A stretch of 52,078 nt of DNA from Caldimicrobium sp. (GCA_009903935.1 WYEG01000032.1:1-52078); one strand, 5' to 3'; positions 24,885-33,682 are shown, counted from the stretch's first letter. Notes: generated by a model from the letters alone, not told the origin. Made by a program: numbers and translations.

Positions 24885-26205
24885 GCCTTCTTCTCATCTC
24901 CCTTGCTAAGTTTTTAATAGCCTGGATCCTCTCCCAGTCAGGCTTTTTCACTGCAGGAAAAATGCTCTTATTATGGAATATCGGGTCCTCATCTATCGGA
25001 TACCTGGAGACTTCTTGGCAGAGCTTAAAAAATGGGGTTCCGGGCACAGGGGAAAACTCTGCTATGTAGGGCTGGACCCCGAACTCAAACAAAAAATGCA
25101 AGGTCTTTTCTACTTCATTATAGTCTTCATATGGAATGCCGAAGATCACATAAGCACCGAGGTTATCCTCACGGAAACCAGCTTTTCTTAGACAATGTAT
25201 AGCTGAGATAAACTCATCTATGCTAACCTTGGCATCAAAGCGCTTTTCCATCCGTTCTAAACCGAGCCTCACGGTTGTAAAACCCGAAAGTTTAAGGACC
25301 TTTGCAACCTCTTCGTCTATGAACCTTGCATGGATGGCGTTCGGAGTATGAAACCTAACCTTTAGCCCAAGGTCAATGATAGCTTCAAGAAGAGGTTTTA
25401 AGTGGTTTTCAAAATCGTAAAGCAGGGCATCATCGTAAAAAGCAAAATCAACGACCTTATGCTCTCTATGCCAGAAGATTATCTCTTCTAATATCTTCTC
25501 TATAGGATAGGCTTTAAAGCCACCGTAGAGCTTGTAGCTTGCGCAGTATGGGCAGCGATAGGGGCACCCTTCTGAGGTCATAAGAATTACATAGGGAATT
25601 TCCCGTTGCAAGTCAAAGATGGGATAATCAAAGGGATAAGGATGCCCTGAAGGCTTAATCCTCTCTTCGATAAGCTGGACGGCTTCCTCATAGTCTTTAC
25701 ATTCTACTGGAAAAACATGTAAGAAACCTTCCTTTTCTAAGAAGGCTTGCAGGTGCTCCTTGAGAAGCCGGACATAGATCCCGCCTACGAAGACTGGTAT
25801 TTCTCCAAAGACCTCCTGCAGAAGCTTTAGAAGGACAAATAAGCCTGGATACCAGTAGGTCATGGTTATGGAAATAAGAACAGCCTTGGGCTTATACTTT
25901 AAGAGCTCCTTTTTAGCAAGGGGATAAGGCAAGCCATAACGAAAGTATCTTCTTGGCACATCAAGAAAGGGGCTTGGTTTAGGGATGGGTTCTTTATAGA
26001 AAAAGCCTGTTCCGAAGGGCTTTCTTTTTGGTCTTTTTGGAAGCTCAGGATGAAAGGGGTCTAAAAGGTCAACAAACCCAAGCGTATAACCCTTTTTCCT
26101 TAAGAGGCCTCCGAGCTTTAAAAGACCATAAGGCTTAAGCCAAAAGTCATGAGCTGAGAAATCGTATATCCAAGGTTGAACAAGAAGAAGGTCTACTTCA
26201 AACAA
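24868..26205 (-). CDS. Radical SAM protein with B12-binding-like N-terminal domain
   Basis: A 445-residue protein. The first ~190 residues look like the cobalamin-binding-type Rossmann domain often fused to radical SAM enzymes (DLLLVQPWIYDFS, LLKLGGLLRKKGY, VLISITMTYWYPG), though the canonical DxHxxG histidine motif is not evident. The SAM core has the iron-sulfur motif CPYRCPYC near residue 215 in TSEGCPYRCPYCASYKLYGG. This class includes methyltransferases and many uncharacterised enzymes. It stands alone between the Nudix gene and tRNA-Glu. Substrate unknown. Confidence 0.88.
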   Translation of the reverse strand: MFEVDLLLVQPWIYDFSAHDFWLKPYGLLKLGGLLRKKGYTLGFVDLLDPFHPELPKRPKRKPFGTGFFYKEPIPKPSPFLDVPRRYFRYGLPYPLAKKELLKYKPKAVLISITMTYWYPGLFVLLKLLQEVFGEIPVFVGGIYVRLLKEHLQAFLEKEGFLHVFPVECKDYEEAVQLIEERIKPSGHPYPFDYPIFDLQREIPYVILMTSEGCPYRCPYCASYKLYGGFKAYPIEKILEEIIFWHREHKVVDFAFYDDALLYDFENHLKPLLEAIIDLGLKVRFHTPNAIHARFIDEEVAKVLKLSGFTTVRLGLERMEKRFDAKVSIDEFISAIHCLRKAGFREDNLGAYVIFGIPYEDYNEVEKTLHFLFEFGVQPYIAEFSPVPGTPFFKLCQEVSRYPIDEDPIFHNKSIFPAVKKPDWERIQAIKNLAREMRRRLTSAS

Positions 26206-26228
26206 GGATTGATAAAGCTATTGATAAA

Positions 26229-26301
26229 CGCCCCCAACGGGATTCGAACCCGTGTCTCTGGCGTGAGAGGCCAGTATCCTAGTCCACTAGACGATGGGGG
26301 C
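26229..26301 (-). tRNA. tRNA-Glu(CTC)
   Basis: Minus-strand cloverleaf with acceptor GCCCCCA/TGGGGGC, anticodon stem CTGGC/GCCAG, loop CTCTCAC (anticodon CTC), GGTTCGAATCC T-arm and discriminator G. CCA is not encoded. Confidence 0.95.
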
Positions 26302-26317
26302 AGAAATTTGTATATAA

Positions 26318-26345
26318 AATATATACCAAAATCTTTGGTTTGCAA
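26318..26345 (-). promoter_or_regulatory. Promoter for tRNA-Glu
   Basis: Minus-strand TTGCAA (26340-26345) and TATATT (26318-26323), spacer 16, ending about 17 bases before the tRNA. Confidence 0.6.
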
Positions 26346-26374
26346 CTTCCTTCTTTGTCCCTTATGCTATTAGT

Positions 26375-27256
26375 TCACCTTTGAGAGGACAGGCGCTTTT
26401 TCTTTTCCCTGTGTTTCTCTTGTTTAGCTTTATCCTCTTCTTGCGGGAATACATACACCCAAAGATGGGTTGAAAGCTCAAAGGGGTACTCCCGGTTGCC
26501 GTAGGTGGTAACCCCCCTTCTTAAAGTGAAGCTTATAACCCACCAGCCCTCCTCTTCAAAGCTCACAAAGAAAGAGCCATCCTCCCTAAGAAGGGTGGTC
26601 TTTTGCAGCACTGGGAAGTTTATCTCACCTGTTTCAAACTTTGGAAGCTTTTCAAAGGGCTTAAGCCTTAATCTTTCTACCGTGATCGTGCCTTCAGAGA
26701 TGGGCTCGCCTTGATAGAGGACCCGCCCCCAAAAGACTACTTTAGAAACTAAACCGTAAGGTCTGGTGTAGGGCTTTATTTCTAAATCAAAGCCACAAAG
26801 CTTATCCCAGCCCTTTTCTTTTTCCACATGAAAGACCGTTTTGGCAAAGTGCTTGCGAACCACATCTCCGGGCTCTATCATGTTCTTAGTCTCGAGGCAC
26901 AGAATATAATCCCCGGGAAGGTCAGGCTTTAGGGCTAAAGAATAGGCAATCCTTGGTTTATTAAACCAGGGGTCGAAGATTTCCTTCCGGAGGGGAGTTA
27001 GGCGAACACTACCGTTTGGGGTTAGCAAGTAAGCCCTTTCAGGCGGGGCAAAATCTAAAAAATTAGCAAACGCAGGCTGCCCATAGGCTACAGTCCATAT
27101 TTTTTCAGCTTGGACCTTTCCATAAGGGTTGTCCACTCGTTCAAACTGAGGTTTGACTAACGATTTTTTTTCATCGCTCGTAAAAAGGATAGGCTTTTGA
27201 GCAAATGATTTATTGGCAAGAAAGAGAAAGAATAGAAGGATCCAAAAAAGGGGCAT
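26375..27256 (-). CDS. DUF4198-like periplasmic protein
   Basis: From ATG 27256 the product has 293 residues with a signal peptide (MPLFWILLFFLFLANKSFA, then Q). An in-frame TTG at 27286 would overlap the preceding gene and is less likely. The body has beta-rich segments with the pattern of DUF4198 proteins (LDFAPPERAYLLTPNG, LKPDLPGDYILCLET, KVVFWGRVLYQGEP), a family often encoded near metal transport genes and thought to be periplasmic. The C-terminus is a highly basic tail (KQEKHREKKKRLSSQR). It follows a coiled-coil gene by 5 bases on the same strand. Confidence 0.75.
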   Translation of the reverse strand: MPLFWILLFFLFLANKSFAQKPILFTSDEKKSLVKPQFERVDNPYGKVQAEKIWTVAYGQPAFANFLDFAPPERAYLLTPNGSVRLTPLRKEIFDPWFNKPRIAYSLALKPDLPGDYILCLETKNMIEPGDVVRKHFAKTVFHVEKEKGWDKLCGFDLEIKPYTRPYGLVSKVVFWGRVLYQGEPISEGTITVERLRLKPFEKLPKFETGEINFPVLQKTTLLREDGSFFVSFEEEGWWVISFTLRRGVTTYGNREYPFELSTHLWVYVFPQEEDKAKQEKHREKKKRLSSQR

Positions 27257-27261
27257 GAGTT

Positions 27262-27744
27262 TTAAGTAAAACGGTTCATAATCCAAGAGATGATTGCGCT
27301 TTTTAGCTGGAGCTCCTGGGCCTCGCTAAGGCTACCAAGCCAGTATTTGACCCATTTTTGCATTCTGTTGATGTGGATCTTTGGCGGTTTTTCTCCGTAA
27401 ACAAGCTCTAAGGCTCTTAGATACCAGGCAAAAATGGCTTGGAGAGGCATAAACCGGTATTCTAAGGTAATGGGGTACAAAGCTTCATAGAAAGCTCTGT
27501 TAGCAAATTTTTTATCCTGTTCGTGATGAAATTTTCTAATGTTGAGCCTTACCCCTTCAATGGTTTCGGTCTTTTCGTCAAGCTCTCTTAGATATTCAAG
27601 GTTTTTCTGGAGTTCGCTAAGTTTCCGCTGATTTAGGCGAACAATCTCATCCTGGAGAGCCAAAACAGCAAGAGGATTTTCCCTCTCTTTATAATACCGA
27701 GCAAGCTTTTGTTTTAGCTGAGATTTTCTCGACCGACCACCCAT
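27262..27744 (-). CDS. Coiled-coil hypothetical protein
   Basis: A 160-residue protein of unknown family. Residues 1-80 are highly charged and likely form a helical hairpin or coiled coil (KQKLARYYKERENPLAVLAL, KLSELQKNLEYLRELDEKTE). The second half contains Trp/Tyr-rich helices (LQAIFAWYLRALELVYGEK, MQKWVKYWLGSLSEAQEL). There is no signal peptide. It has its own strong promoter and probably forms a two-gene operon with the DUF4198 protein. Confidence 0.65.
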   Translation of the reverse strand: MGGRSRKSQLKQKLARYYKERENPLAVLALQDEIVRLNQRKLSELQKNLEYLRELDEKTETIEGVRLNIRKFHHEQDKKFANRAFYEALYPITLEYRFMPLQAIFAWYLRALELVYGEKPPKIHINRMQKWVKYWLGSLSEAQELQLKSAIISWIMNRFT

Positions 27745-27800
27745 ACCTTCTTTTACCCCCTAAGGTCCCCTTATAAGCCTAAGCTAAAAGTTTTAATTTT

Positions 27801-27829
27801 ATTATAAAACTTTTTTATTATTCGGTCAA
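27801..27829 (-). promoter_or_regulatory. Sigma-70 promoter for the coiled-coil/DUF4198 operon
   Basis: Minus-strand TTGACC (27824-27829), 17-base spacer, perfect TATAAT (27801-27806), about 55 bases upstream of the start at 27744. The AT-rich inverted repeat AAAAGTTTTA/TAAAACTTTT (27786-27814) overlaps the -10 region. Confidence 0.7.
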
Positions 27830-27880
27830 CCTGTTTTTATTATGCTTATTATACTTTACCCAAAGTTGATTTAATTATGG

Positions 27881-28022
27881 GACTGTTCAAAAAAGTCCTC
27901 CATTTTGTCCTGCCGAGCGATAGCGAGGCATCCCCGCCCCACTTTGACCTGCCGAGAGTAGCGAGACATCCCCAAGGGGAAAAGAGGAGTCCCCTCGGTT
28001 TGCGCTCGGGGTGACAGCGCGA
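27881..28022. repeat. Dispersed repeat island between two minus-strand operons
   Basis: Begins GACTGTTCAAAAA and contains TTTTGTCCTGCCGAGCGATAGCGAGGCATCC, CTGCCGAGAGTAGCGAGACATCC and CCCCTCGGTTTGCGCTCGGGGTGACAG. The first ~50 bases match, in reverse complement, the right end of the island ending at 22995. The last unit can fold as a CCCCTCGG/GCTCGGGG hairpin and may help end transcription from the amidotransferase gene. Confidence 0.75.
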
Positions 28023-28043
28023 GGGTTTATAATTATTGAGTAA

Positions 28044-28730
28044 TCATTTAAATAAAGCTTGATAGAAGTTTTTTGCCCTCTCCGAATATTCTGATTTAAG
28101 GGTTTGGAATTCAGAAAGAACCCTTTCCTTAAGAGGAGAGTTTTCAAACCATGTGGATAGAAGCTCTTCTGTTACCTCTACATGAAACTGTAGGGCATAG
28201 ACCCGGTCTTCATACTTGAAGGCTTGATTTTGGTAAAGGTCAGACCTTGCCAAGTGAATAGCCCTGGAAGGCAGGTCAAAGGTATCGCCATGCCAGTGGA
28301 AAACTTTAAACCGGGTAGATATCTCCCCGGTTTCAGGATGCTTGGCAAGGGCTCTTATCGCTTGGTCAACCTTCCCCGAATCTGTTAGCTCTATGTCAAG
28401 CCAGCCAATCTCAGGCCTTGGACCTTTGTAAACTCTCCCGCCAAGCACATGGGCAAGGAGCTGGGCTCCAAGGCAGACCCCCAAAACCTTAAGCCCCCTT
28501 TCGAGGGCTTCTTCTATAATCTTAGCTACCCGCTTTAAGTTTGGATATAGGTCCATCTCGTAAACTCCCATCGGTCCACCTAAGACGATTAAGTATTTAT
28601 ATTCTTCAAGACTTGCAGGAAACTCTCCAAGCTCGGCTTCAAAGATTTTAAAAGGGATTGAATTTTCTTTAAGAAAGTCTTCAATACTACCCGGACCCTC
28701 TTCTTTTACATTCTTGATTATGGCAACCAT
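28044..28730 (-). CDS. Class I glutamine amidotransferase (GMP synthase-like)
   Basis: A 228-residue free-standing class I amidotransferase. The nucleophile Cys lies in VLGVCLGAQLLAHVLGG and the His-Glu pair in LQFHVEVTEE; FHWHGDTFDLP is typical of GMP-synthase-like stand-alone domains. It should hydrolyse glutamine, or a gamma-glutamyl compound, and hand ammonia to an unknown partner. It is the fourth gene of the porin-amtB-glnB operon, 15 bases after glnB, linking it to nitrogen assimilation. Confidence 0.88.
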   Translation of the reverse strand: MVAIIKNVKEEGPGSIEDFLKENSIPFKIFEAELGEFPASLEEYKYLIVLGGPMGVYEMDLYPNLKRVAKIIEEALERGLKVLGVCLGAQLLAHVLGGRVYKGPRPEIGWLDIELTDSGKVDQAIRALAKHPETGEISTRFKVFHWHGDTFDLPSRAIHLARSDLYQNQAFKYEDRVYALQFHVEVTEELLSTWFENSPLKERVLSEFQTLKSEYSERAKNFYQALFK

Positions 28731-28745
28731 AGCAATCCTCCCTTT

Positions 28746-29102
<357 letters not shown>

Positions 29103-29111
29103 TTAGTTAGT

Positions 29112-30422
29112 TTAAATATTATAGCCCTTTTCACCGTGTTGAGTAATATCAAGCCCAGCGATTTCTTCTTCCTCACTTACTCTGAGCCTGGTTAAAAGCT
29201 TTGTGACATACAATATTACAGCGGAAAGGACCCCTGTGAAGATGATGGTGATGACAACGGAAAGGAGTTGGATGAGAACTTGCTTAGGATTGCCGAAGAA
29301 AAGCCCAGTTCCTGAGGGATTGATAGACGGGTCTGCAAAAAACCCGGTTAAAATAGCCCCAAAAATCCCAGCCACGCCATGGATTCCAAAGACATCCAAG
29401 GCATCATCGTAGCCAAACTTTGGTTTTAAAGACGAGACGGAAAAGTAGCAGATTAAACCAGCTAAAACCCCGATGATGATGGCTCCAACTATGTTCACAA
29501 AACCGGCAGCTGGGGTTATGGTTGCTAAACCAGCGACTATTCCTGAGCAAATCCCAAGGATGGTTGGTTTTTTAGTGATAAGCCACTCGGTAAACAACCA
29601 GGTTAGACCTCCGAGTGCAGCTGCAGTGTTGGTGTTGAGAAAGGCTTGAGCAGCAAGACCGTTTGCTGAAACTGCGCTTCCGGCATTGAAACCAAACCAA
29701 CCGAACCACAGAAGACCAGTTCCTATAACTACCAAGGTCATATTGTTAGGGATAAGGAGGACTTGTTTCCTCCTACCAAGGATAAGGGTTCCAATTAAGG
29801 CAGATATCCCAGCTGTAGTATGGACAACTATTCCCCCTGCGAAGTCAAGAGCGCCCAATTTGGCGAGAAACCCATTACCCCATACCCAGTGAGCTACTGG
29901 GACATAAACCAGGCACATCCAAAGGATTGTAAAAATGGTCCAGGCAGAAAAACTTATCCTTTCAATGTAGGCTCCAGATATCAAAGCCACAGTGATTGCC
30001 GCAAAGGTAAGCTGGAAAGTCAAGAAAAGAGGTTCAGGTATGGTGCCTTGAAGAGAGCTAACTCCCACACCAGAAAGGAAAGCCTTGTCAAGGTAGCCAA
30101 TAATTCCTGCGATATCACCAGAGAAGGTTAAGCTATATCCATAAACAACCCATAAGAAGCTTACAAGACAGTAGGTAATCAAACTCATAGCTATCGTGTT
30201 TAAAACATCCTTTTTCTTCGCAAGTCCACCATAAAAAATAGCAAGACCAGGGATGGTCATGAGCATTACTAAGGCTGTAGAGACAAGCATCCAAGCAGTA
30301 TCTCCAGTGTCAAGCTTTGGCGGAGGAGAATCTTGAGCTAAAACTTGTAAAGGTGATGCTAAAATCATGGTAAAGAAAAGAGGAACGAAACCAATTAACT
30401 TGAAGACAAACCTTCTCAACAT
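29112..30422 (-). CDS. amtB: Ammonium transporter AmtB
   Basis: A 436-residue Amt channel: cleavable signal sequence to about residue 29 (ASPLQVLA then Q), then eleven membrane helices. Both pore histidines are present, in GGIVVHTTAGISA and DVFGIHGVAGIFG, along with LLWFGWFGFNAGSA. It conducts ammonium into the cytoplasm and is normally gated by a PII trimer; here the PII gene is directly downstream. It lies 34 bases behind a porin-like gene with AGGAGGTGG at its start, all behind one sigma-54 promoter. Confidence 0.97.
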   Translation of the reverse strand: MLRRFVFKLIGFVPLFFTMILASPLQVLAQDSPPPKLDTGDTAWMLVSTALVMLMTIPGLAIFYGGLAKKKDVLNTIAMSLITYCLVSFLWVVYGYSLTFSGDIAGIIGYLDKAFLSGVGVSSLQGTIPEPLFLTFQLTFAAITVALISGAYIERISFSAWTIFTILWMCLVYVPVAHWVWGNGFLAKLGALDFAGGIVVHTTAGISALIGTLILGRRKQVLLIPNNMTLVVIGTGLLWFGWFGFNAGSAVSANGLAAQAFLNTNTAAALGGLTWLFTEWLITKKPTILGICSGIVAGLATITPAAGFVNIVGAIIIGVLAGLICYFSVSSLKPKFGYDDALDVFGIHGVAGIFGAILTGFFADPSINPSGTGLFFGNPKQVLIQLLSVVITIIFTGVLSAVILYVTKLLTRLRVSEEEEIAGLDITQHGEKGYNI

Positions 30423-30456
30423 AGTTTATCCACCTCCTGTATAGATTTGATGTTTT

Positions 30457-31274
30457 CTACCAGCTTAATGTAAAGTTTACTCCAGCTACAAATGTATTAT
30501 CTAAATGTCCGTTAGGGTTGTAGGAGTGTCCATCTATAGTCCTTCTTGCCTTAGAAGAAAGCGGGAACCAATACTGAATGGTTGGTTGAAGGGTGATGTT
30601 CTTTTGGATAGGATAGGTTAACCCAACTTGAAGTTTCCCATCGTGGAAGGCGTTATACTTTTTTCCAGTATAATCGCCTGTGCTTCTTTCGTATGTTTTC
30701 CAATACTTATCATCTCCCTTAAAATAACCGAAGGATGCAGAAAGGTCGGCAGTAATTTTATCGTATACGGGAATGGAATGAGAAAAGCTAAGATTAACAT
30801 AGGTGCCAGGATAGGTTGAAATGTCTCTGTAAACTGTCAAGGTAGGTTTTGAAATGATGTCATAGGATAGACTTAAGAAAACCTCTTCTGTTTCATCAGC
30901 GTATTTAGTTCCATAATAGATGTAGCCACCGGTTAATGAAAGTTTATTTAGAGTATAAGTATAACTAAGAGTAAGGTCTATTTCATTAAAACTTTTCTTT
31001 CCGCGTCTATCAGGAGTAAAACTTTGAGTAGGATGTTCGCTGGTATCAATGTTTCCCCAAACATTAACTGAAAAATTCTTATAGTTTAAGGTTAAAGACG
31101 GTTGAATGACCAAGCTATCATCGCTCATTTCATAACCACGAAAGACATATTTATTATAAAGTCCTGTAGAGAATGAACCGCTGATGTTGTTAGCAGAAGC
31201 CTGATCTTCTGCTTTAGCTGAAAAGGTAAGAAGAAATAATCCTAAAGTGGCGAGAGCAAAATTTTTTTTCTCAT
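30457..31274 (-). pseudogene. Outer-membrane porin-like beta-barrel gene with signal-peptide frameshift
   Basis: The long frame ending at 30457 encodes a beta-barrel: alternating hydrophobic/aromatic strands (VIQPSLTLNYKNFSVNVWG, LTGGYIYYGTKYADE) ending with an aromatic residue (NFTLSW). It resembles TorF-like/putative porins. The only well-placed start, ATG 31274 after AGGAGGGA, reads MRKKILLSPL and a stop; the barrel frame continues upstream as ALATLGLFLLTFSAKA. One extra A in the A8 tract (about 31262-31269) would join them as a perfect signal peptide. So it is a frameshifted gene, a phase-variable/slippage-expressed gene or a sequencing error. First gene of the amtB operon. Confidence 0.8.
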
Positions 31275-31315
31275 TCTATCCCTCCTTAGTCCAAACTGTA
31301 TGTTCAGTATCAACT

Positions 31316-31332
31316 AGCAATTTGTATGCCAA
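31316..31332 (-). promoter_or_regulatory. Sigma-54 promoter for the porin-amtB-glnB operon
   Basis: The minus strand reads TTGGCATACAAATTGCT, a close match to the sigma-54 consensus: GG at -24 and GC at -12 are separated by exactly 10 bases. Predicted start near 31305, about 30 bases before the porin start, leaving room for its AGGAGGG. An enhancer-binding activator such as NtrC would be needed; no clear NtrC site was identified. Confidence 0.8.
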
Positions 31333-31436
31333 TTTTTTTCTTTTAAAGACCAAGGGCTTATTCGTTGTTTAAACACTAGAATTAGCCTTAAATAAAGGAC
31401 TACTTTTAAGACAGCCTTCTATGACCTTAATGTATA

Positions 31437-31458
31437 TTTTTAACAAAATTGTTAAAAA
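31437..31458. repeat. Near-palindrome with ACAAAATTGT core
   Basis: TTTTTAAC and GTTAAAAA flank AAAATT, giving a near-perfect inverted repeat. The ACAAAATTGT core recurs at 31521-31530 and 16762 region. It lies 105-125 bases upstream of the sigma-54 promoter, a position usable by an enhancer-binding protein or by pyk regulation. Apart from this, the 522-base gap (31275-31796) shows the sigma-54 site, the pyk promoter and the doubtful small ORF. Confidence 0.4.
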
Positions 31459-31638
31459 TGTTTAGGGATACCTTTCAAAAATCAATACAGTAGATTAAGG
31501 ACCCCTTGTAAAATTTTTGAACAAAATTGTGCATATATTAGCTTTTGGGATTGTTTTTTTGAATTCCCCCTACTGGTTATTCACTTAATTTTCTAATTTG
31601 GGCTTATATCATCCTTTTTGGCTTGCTCCAAACTCCAA

Positions 31639-31800
31639 ATGGGAAGCCTTAAATATAAGCTTGGAGAACAGAATATCTTTGAAACAGCCCAAGGAATTGC
31701 GATTGTTTCAAAATCTTTATCACAGGCAGGTTGCAAACGACCCTATTACTTTATTCGATTGCTTGATTTTCGGAAAAGAAGTATATTAAAAAGCAAATGA
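31639..31800 (+). CDS. Doubtful small ORF upstream of pyk
   Basis: A 53-residue frame beginning MGSLKYKLGEQNIFETAQG and ending LDFRKRSILKSK overlaps the pyk start as ATGA. It lacks a ribosome binding site and any recognisable family, and the pyk promoter lies inside it. The ATGA overlap could be chance, or it could be the remnant of a longer gene brought in with pyk. Confidence 0.2.
   Translation: MGSLKYKLGEQNIFETAQGIAIVSKSLSQAGCKRPYYFIRLLDFRKRSILKSK
31759..31787 (+). promoter_or_regulatory. Promoter for pyk, nearly leaderless
   Basis: TTGCTT (31759-31764) and TATATT (31782-31787), spacer 17, with the ATG at 31797 and no Shine-Dalgarno sequence between them. Confidence 0.5.
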
Positions 31801-33233
31801 GAAAGACTAAAATTATTGCCACCATTGGTCCAACATCAAGGAATCTGCAAATTATTAAAGCCCTTATTGAAGCAGGGGTTGATGTTTTTAGGCTCAATTT
31901 TTCTCATGGAGATGTGAATTATCATAAGGAAAATTTAGAAAGAATTAGAAAGGCTGCTTTAGAGCTTAAAAGAACAGTCGCAATTTTACAAGACCTTTCC
32001 GGACCAAAAATAAGAATAGGTGAAGTAAAAAATCCATTTCCTTTGTATCAAGGGGAAATTTTAGAAATTTATGGAGAGCCTATTTTTTGTGAAAAGAAAG
32101 ATAAGGTTGGTAAGGTGTACATAGAGCATCCTGAAATTTTAAAAACAGTTAAGAAGGATGATTTAATTTTTATAGCAGATGGAATAATAAAAGTTAGAGT
32201 AACAGAAAAAAGACCCGAAAAAATAATAACAGAGGTAACTCAAGGAGGGGTTATCTCTTCCAAGAAAGGTGTTAACCTTCCTGGTGGTGAAATTCCGATA
32301 GAAGCTTTAACAGAAAAAGATAAAAAAGATTTGGAGTTTGGTCTAAAAGAAGGGGTAGATTTTGTTGCCCTCTCATTTGTAAGAACTGAAAGGGATATAC
32401 TAACTGCCAGAGAAATTGTTAAAAAATTTGATAGAGAAGTCCCTATTTTTGCCAAGATTGAAACCCAAAAAGCTTTAGAAAATATAGATAAGATTATAGA
32501 AACTTCGGACGGTATAATTGTGGCAAGAGGTGATTTAGGGGTTGAAATTTCTGTAGAAAAGATTCCTATCGTTCAAAAAATCCTTACAAAAAAGGCAAGA
32601 GACTATGGTATTCCTGTAGTAATTGCTACTCAAATGCTAACTTCAATGATAAACTCTACCATGCCAACAAGAGCTGAAGTTTCAGACATAGCAAATGCTG
32701 TATTTGATGGAGTAGATGCTCTTATGCTTTCTGATGAAACCGCAGTTGGTAATTATCCTGTTGAGGCTGTTAAAACCATGGTAAAAATAATTGAAGAAGC
32801 TGAAAAGTTTTATGAGAATAAACTAGAAAAAATAAAGCCCGTTTCTCCAGATTTTGCTATAGCCCATAGTAGTTGTATTTTGGCTGAAGAATTAGGTGCA
32901 AAAGCTATAATAGTTTTTACCAAGTCTGGGAGCTCAGCTAAAAGAGTTGCCTTATTTAGACCAAAGCCTCTTATCATAGCAAATGTGCATGATGAAAAAA
33001 CCCTAAAAACATTGAAAATAATTTGGGGAACCTATCCATACATGGTTTTATCAGAAAAAGAAGAGCCTGAAGATATGATAAAAGAATTTATTAAAAAAGC
33101 CTATCAGGAAGAATTGATAAAAGAAGATGATATATTAGTTTTAACAATGGGTTATCCCGTAGGGAAGCCCGGTTCTACAAATCTCATAAGAGTAATAAAA
33201 AAAGATCAAATATTAAAATATGTGAATGAATGA
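31797..33233 (+). CDS. pyk: Pyruvate kinase
   Basis: Pyruvate kinase makes pyruvate and ATP from PEP and ADP. The 478-residue protein has the N-terminal RKTKIIATIGPTSRN, the catalytic-lysine signature IFAKIETQKALENIDKII, and the downstream DGIIVARGDLGVEI and ATQMLTSMI motifs, followed by the C-terminal allosteric domain. The gene is visibly richer in A and T than its neighbours: AAA, ATA, GAA and TTA codons dominate, whereas flanking genes prefer CTT, AAG and GGG. That suggests a different origin or recent transfer. It is monocistronic, with its own promoter. Confidence 0.96.
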   Translation: MRKTKIIATIGPTSRNLQIIKALIEAGVDVFRLNFSHGDVNYHKENLERIRKAALELKRTVAILQDLSGPKIRIGEVKNPFPLYQGEILEIYGEPIFCEKKDKVGKVYIEHPEILKTVKKDDLIFIADGIIKVRVTEKRPEKIITEVTQGGVISSKKGVNLPGGEIPIEALTEKDKKDLEFGLKEGVDFVALSFVRTERDILTAREIVKKFDREVPIFAKIETQKALENIDKIIETSDGIIVARGDLGVEISVEKIPIVQKILTKKARDYGIPVVIATQMLTSMINSTMPTRAEVSDIANAVFDGVDALMLSDETAVGNYPVEAVKTMVKIIEEAEKFYENKLEKIKPVSPDFAIAHSSCILAEELGAKAIIVFTKSGSSAKRVALFRPKPLIIANVHDEKTLKTLKIIWGTYPYMVLSEKEEPEDMIKEFIKKAYQEELIKEDDILVLTMGYPVGKPGSTNLIRVIKKDQILKYVNE

Positions 33234-33280
33234 AAGAAGCTTTATAGGCTAAGTAAATATATAAAAAAGGGGGGTCGGTC

Positions 33281-33547
33281 ATGGATAGGAAGGCTTTGGA
33301 GGAAGAGATTAGAAGAGTGGCCTATGAACTCTACGAGAAAAGCGGATGCATTCCTGGCAGGGATTTAGAAAACTGGTTAGAAGCAGAAAGGATTGTTCTT
33401 TCAAAATACGGGCTCTTAGAACAAAAGGATGCTCCTATAACCGAAGCTGGTGCCGAGGAAAAACCTAAAAAGGGTAGATGCGGTAGAAAATCTGAAAGCA
33501 GGCAGTGCGGTAAAGGTATTAAAAAGGAGAAATGCAAAAAGTCTTAG
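33281..33547 (+). CDS. DUF2934-like small protein
   Basis: An 88-residue protein. The first ~45 residues match the DUF2934 pattern (EEIRRVAYELYEKSGCIPGR followed by DLENWLEAERIV). The remainder is Lys- and Cys-containing (KKGRCGRKSESRQCGKGIKK), with three cysteines that could bind a metal. GGGGGGT lies before the ATG. DUF2934 has no established function. The tail is not part of the domain and may be lineage-specific. Confidence 0.7.
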   Translation: MDRKALEEEIRRVAYELYEKSGCIPGRDLENWLEAERIVLSKYGLLEQKDAPITEAGAEEKPKKGRCGRKSESRQCGKGIKKEKCKKS

Positions 33548-33594
33548 AGAAAAATATTTGAGCGGTTTTTGAACCTCGCAACTTTAGTCAGCGG

Positions 33595-33667
33595 GGAGGC
33601 CGACGGGACTCGAACCCGCAACACCCGGGGCCACAGCCCGGTGCTCTACCATTGAGCTACGGCCTCC
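33595..33667 (-). tRNA. tRNA-His(GTG)
   Basis: Minus-strand cloverleaf: acceptor GAGGCCG/CGGCCTC with the extra G(-1) opposite discriminator C, anticodon stem CCGGG/CCCGG, loop CTGTGGC (anticodon GTG), and a GCGGG TTCGAGT CCCGT T-arm. CCA is not encoded (CCG follows). Confidence 0.95.
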
Positions 33668-33682
33668 ATCTTCTCAAAATTA

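Noticed and set aside
26176-26373. Plus-strand frame through tRNA-Glu (with NGIRTRVSGV-like peptide)
   Set aside because: This peptide is the standard antisense translation of a tRNA gene, not a protein.
27887-28147. Minus-strand frame over the 27881 repeat island and amidotransferase end
   Set aside because: Made from repeat sequence plus an out-of-frame part of the amidotransferase gene.
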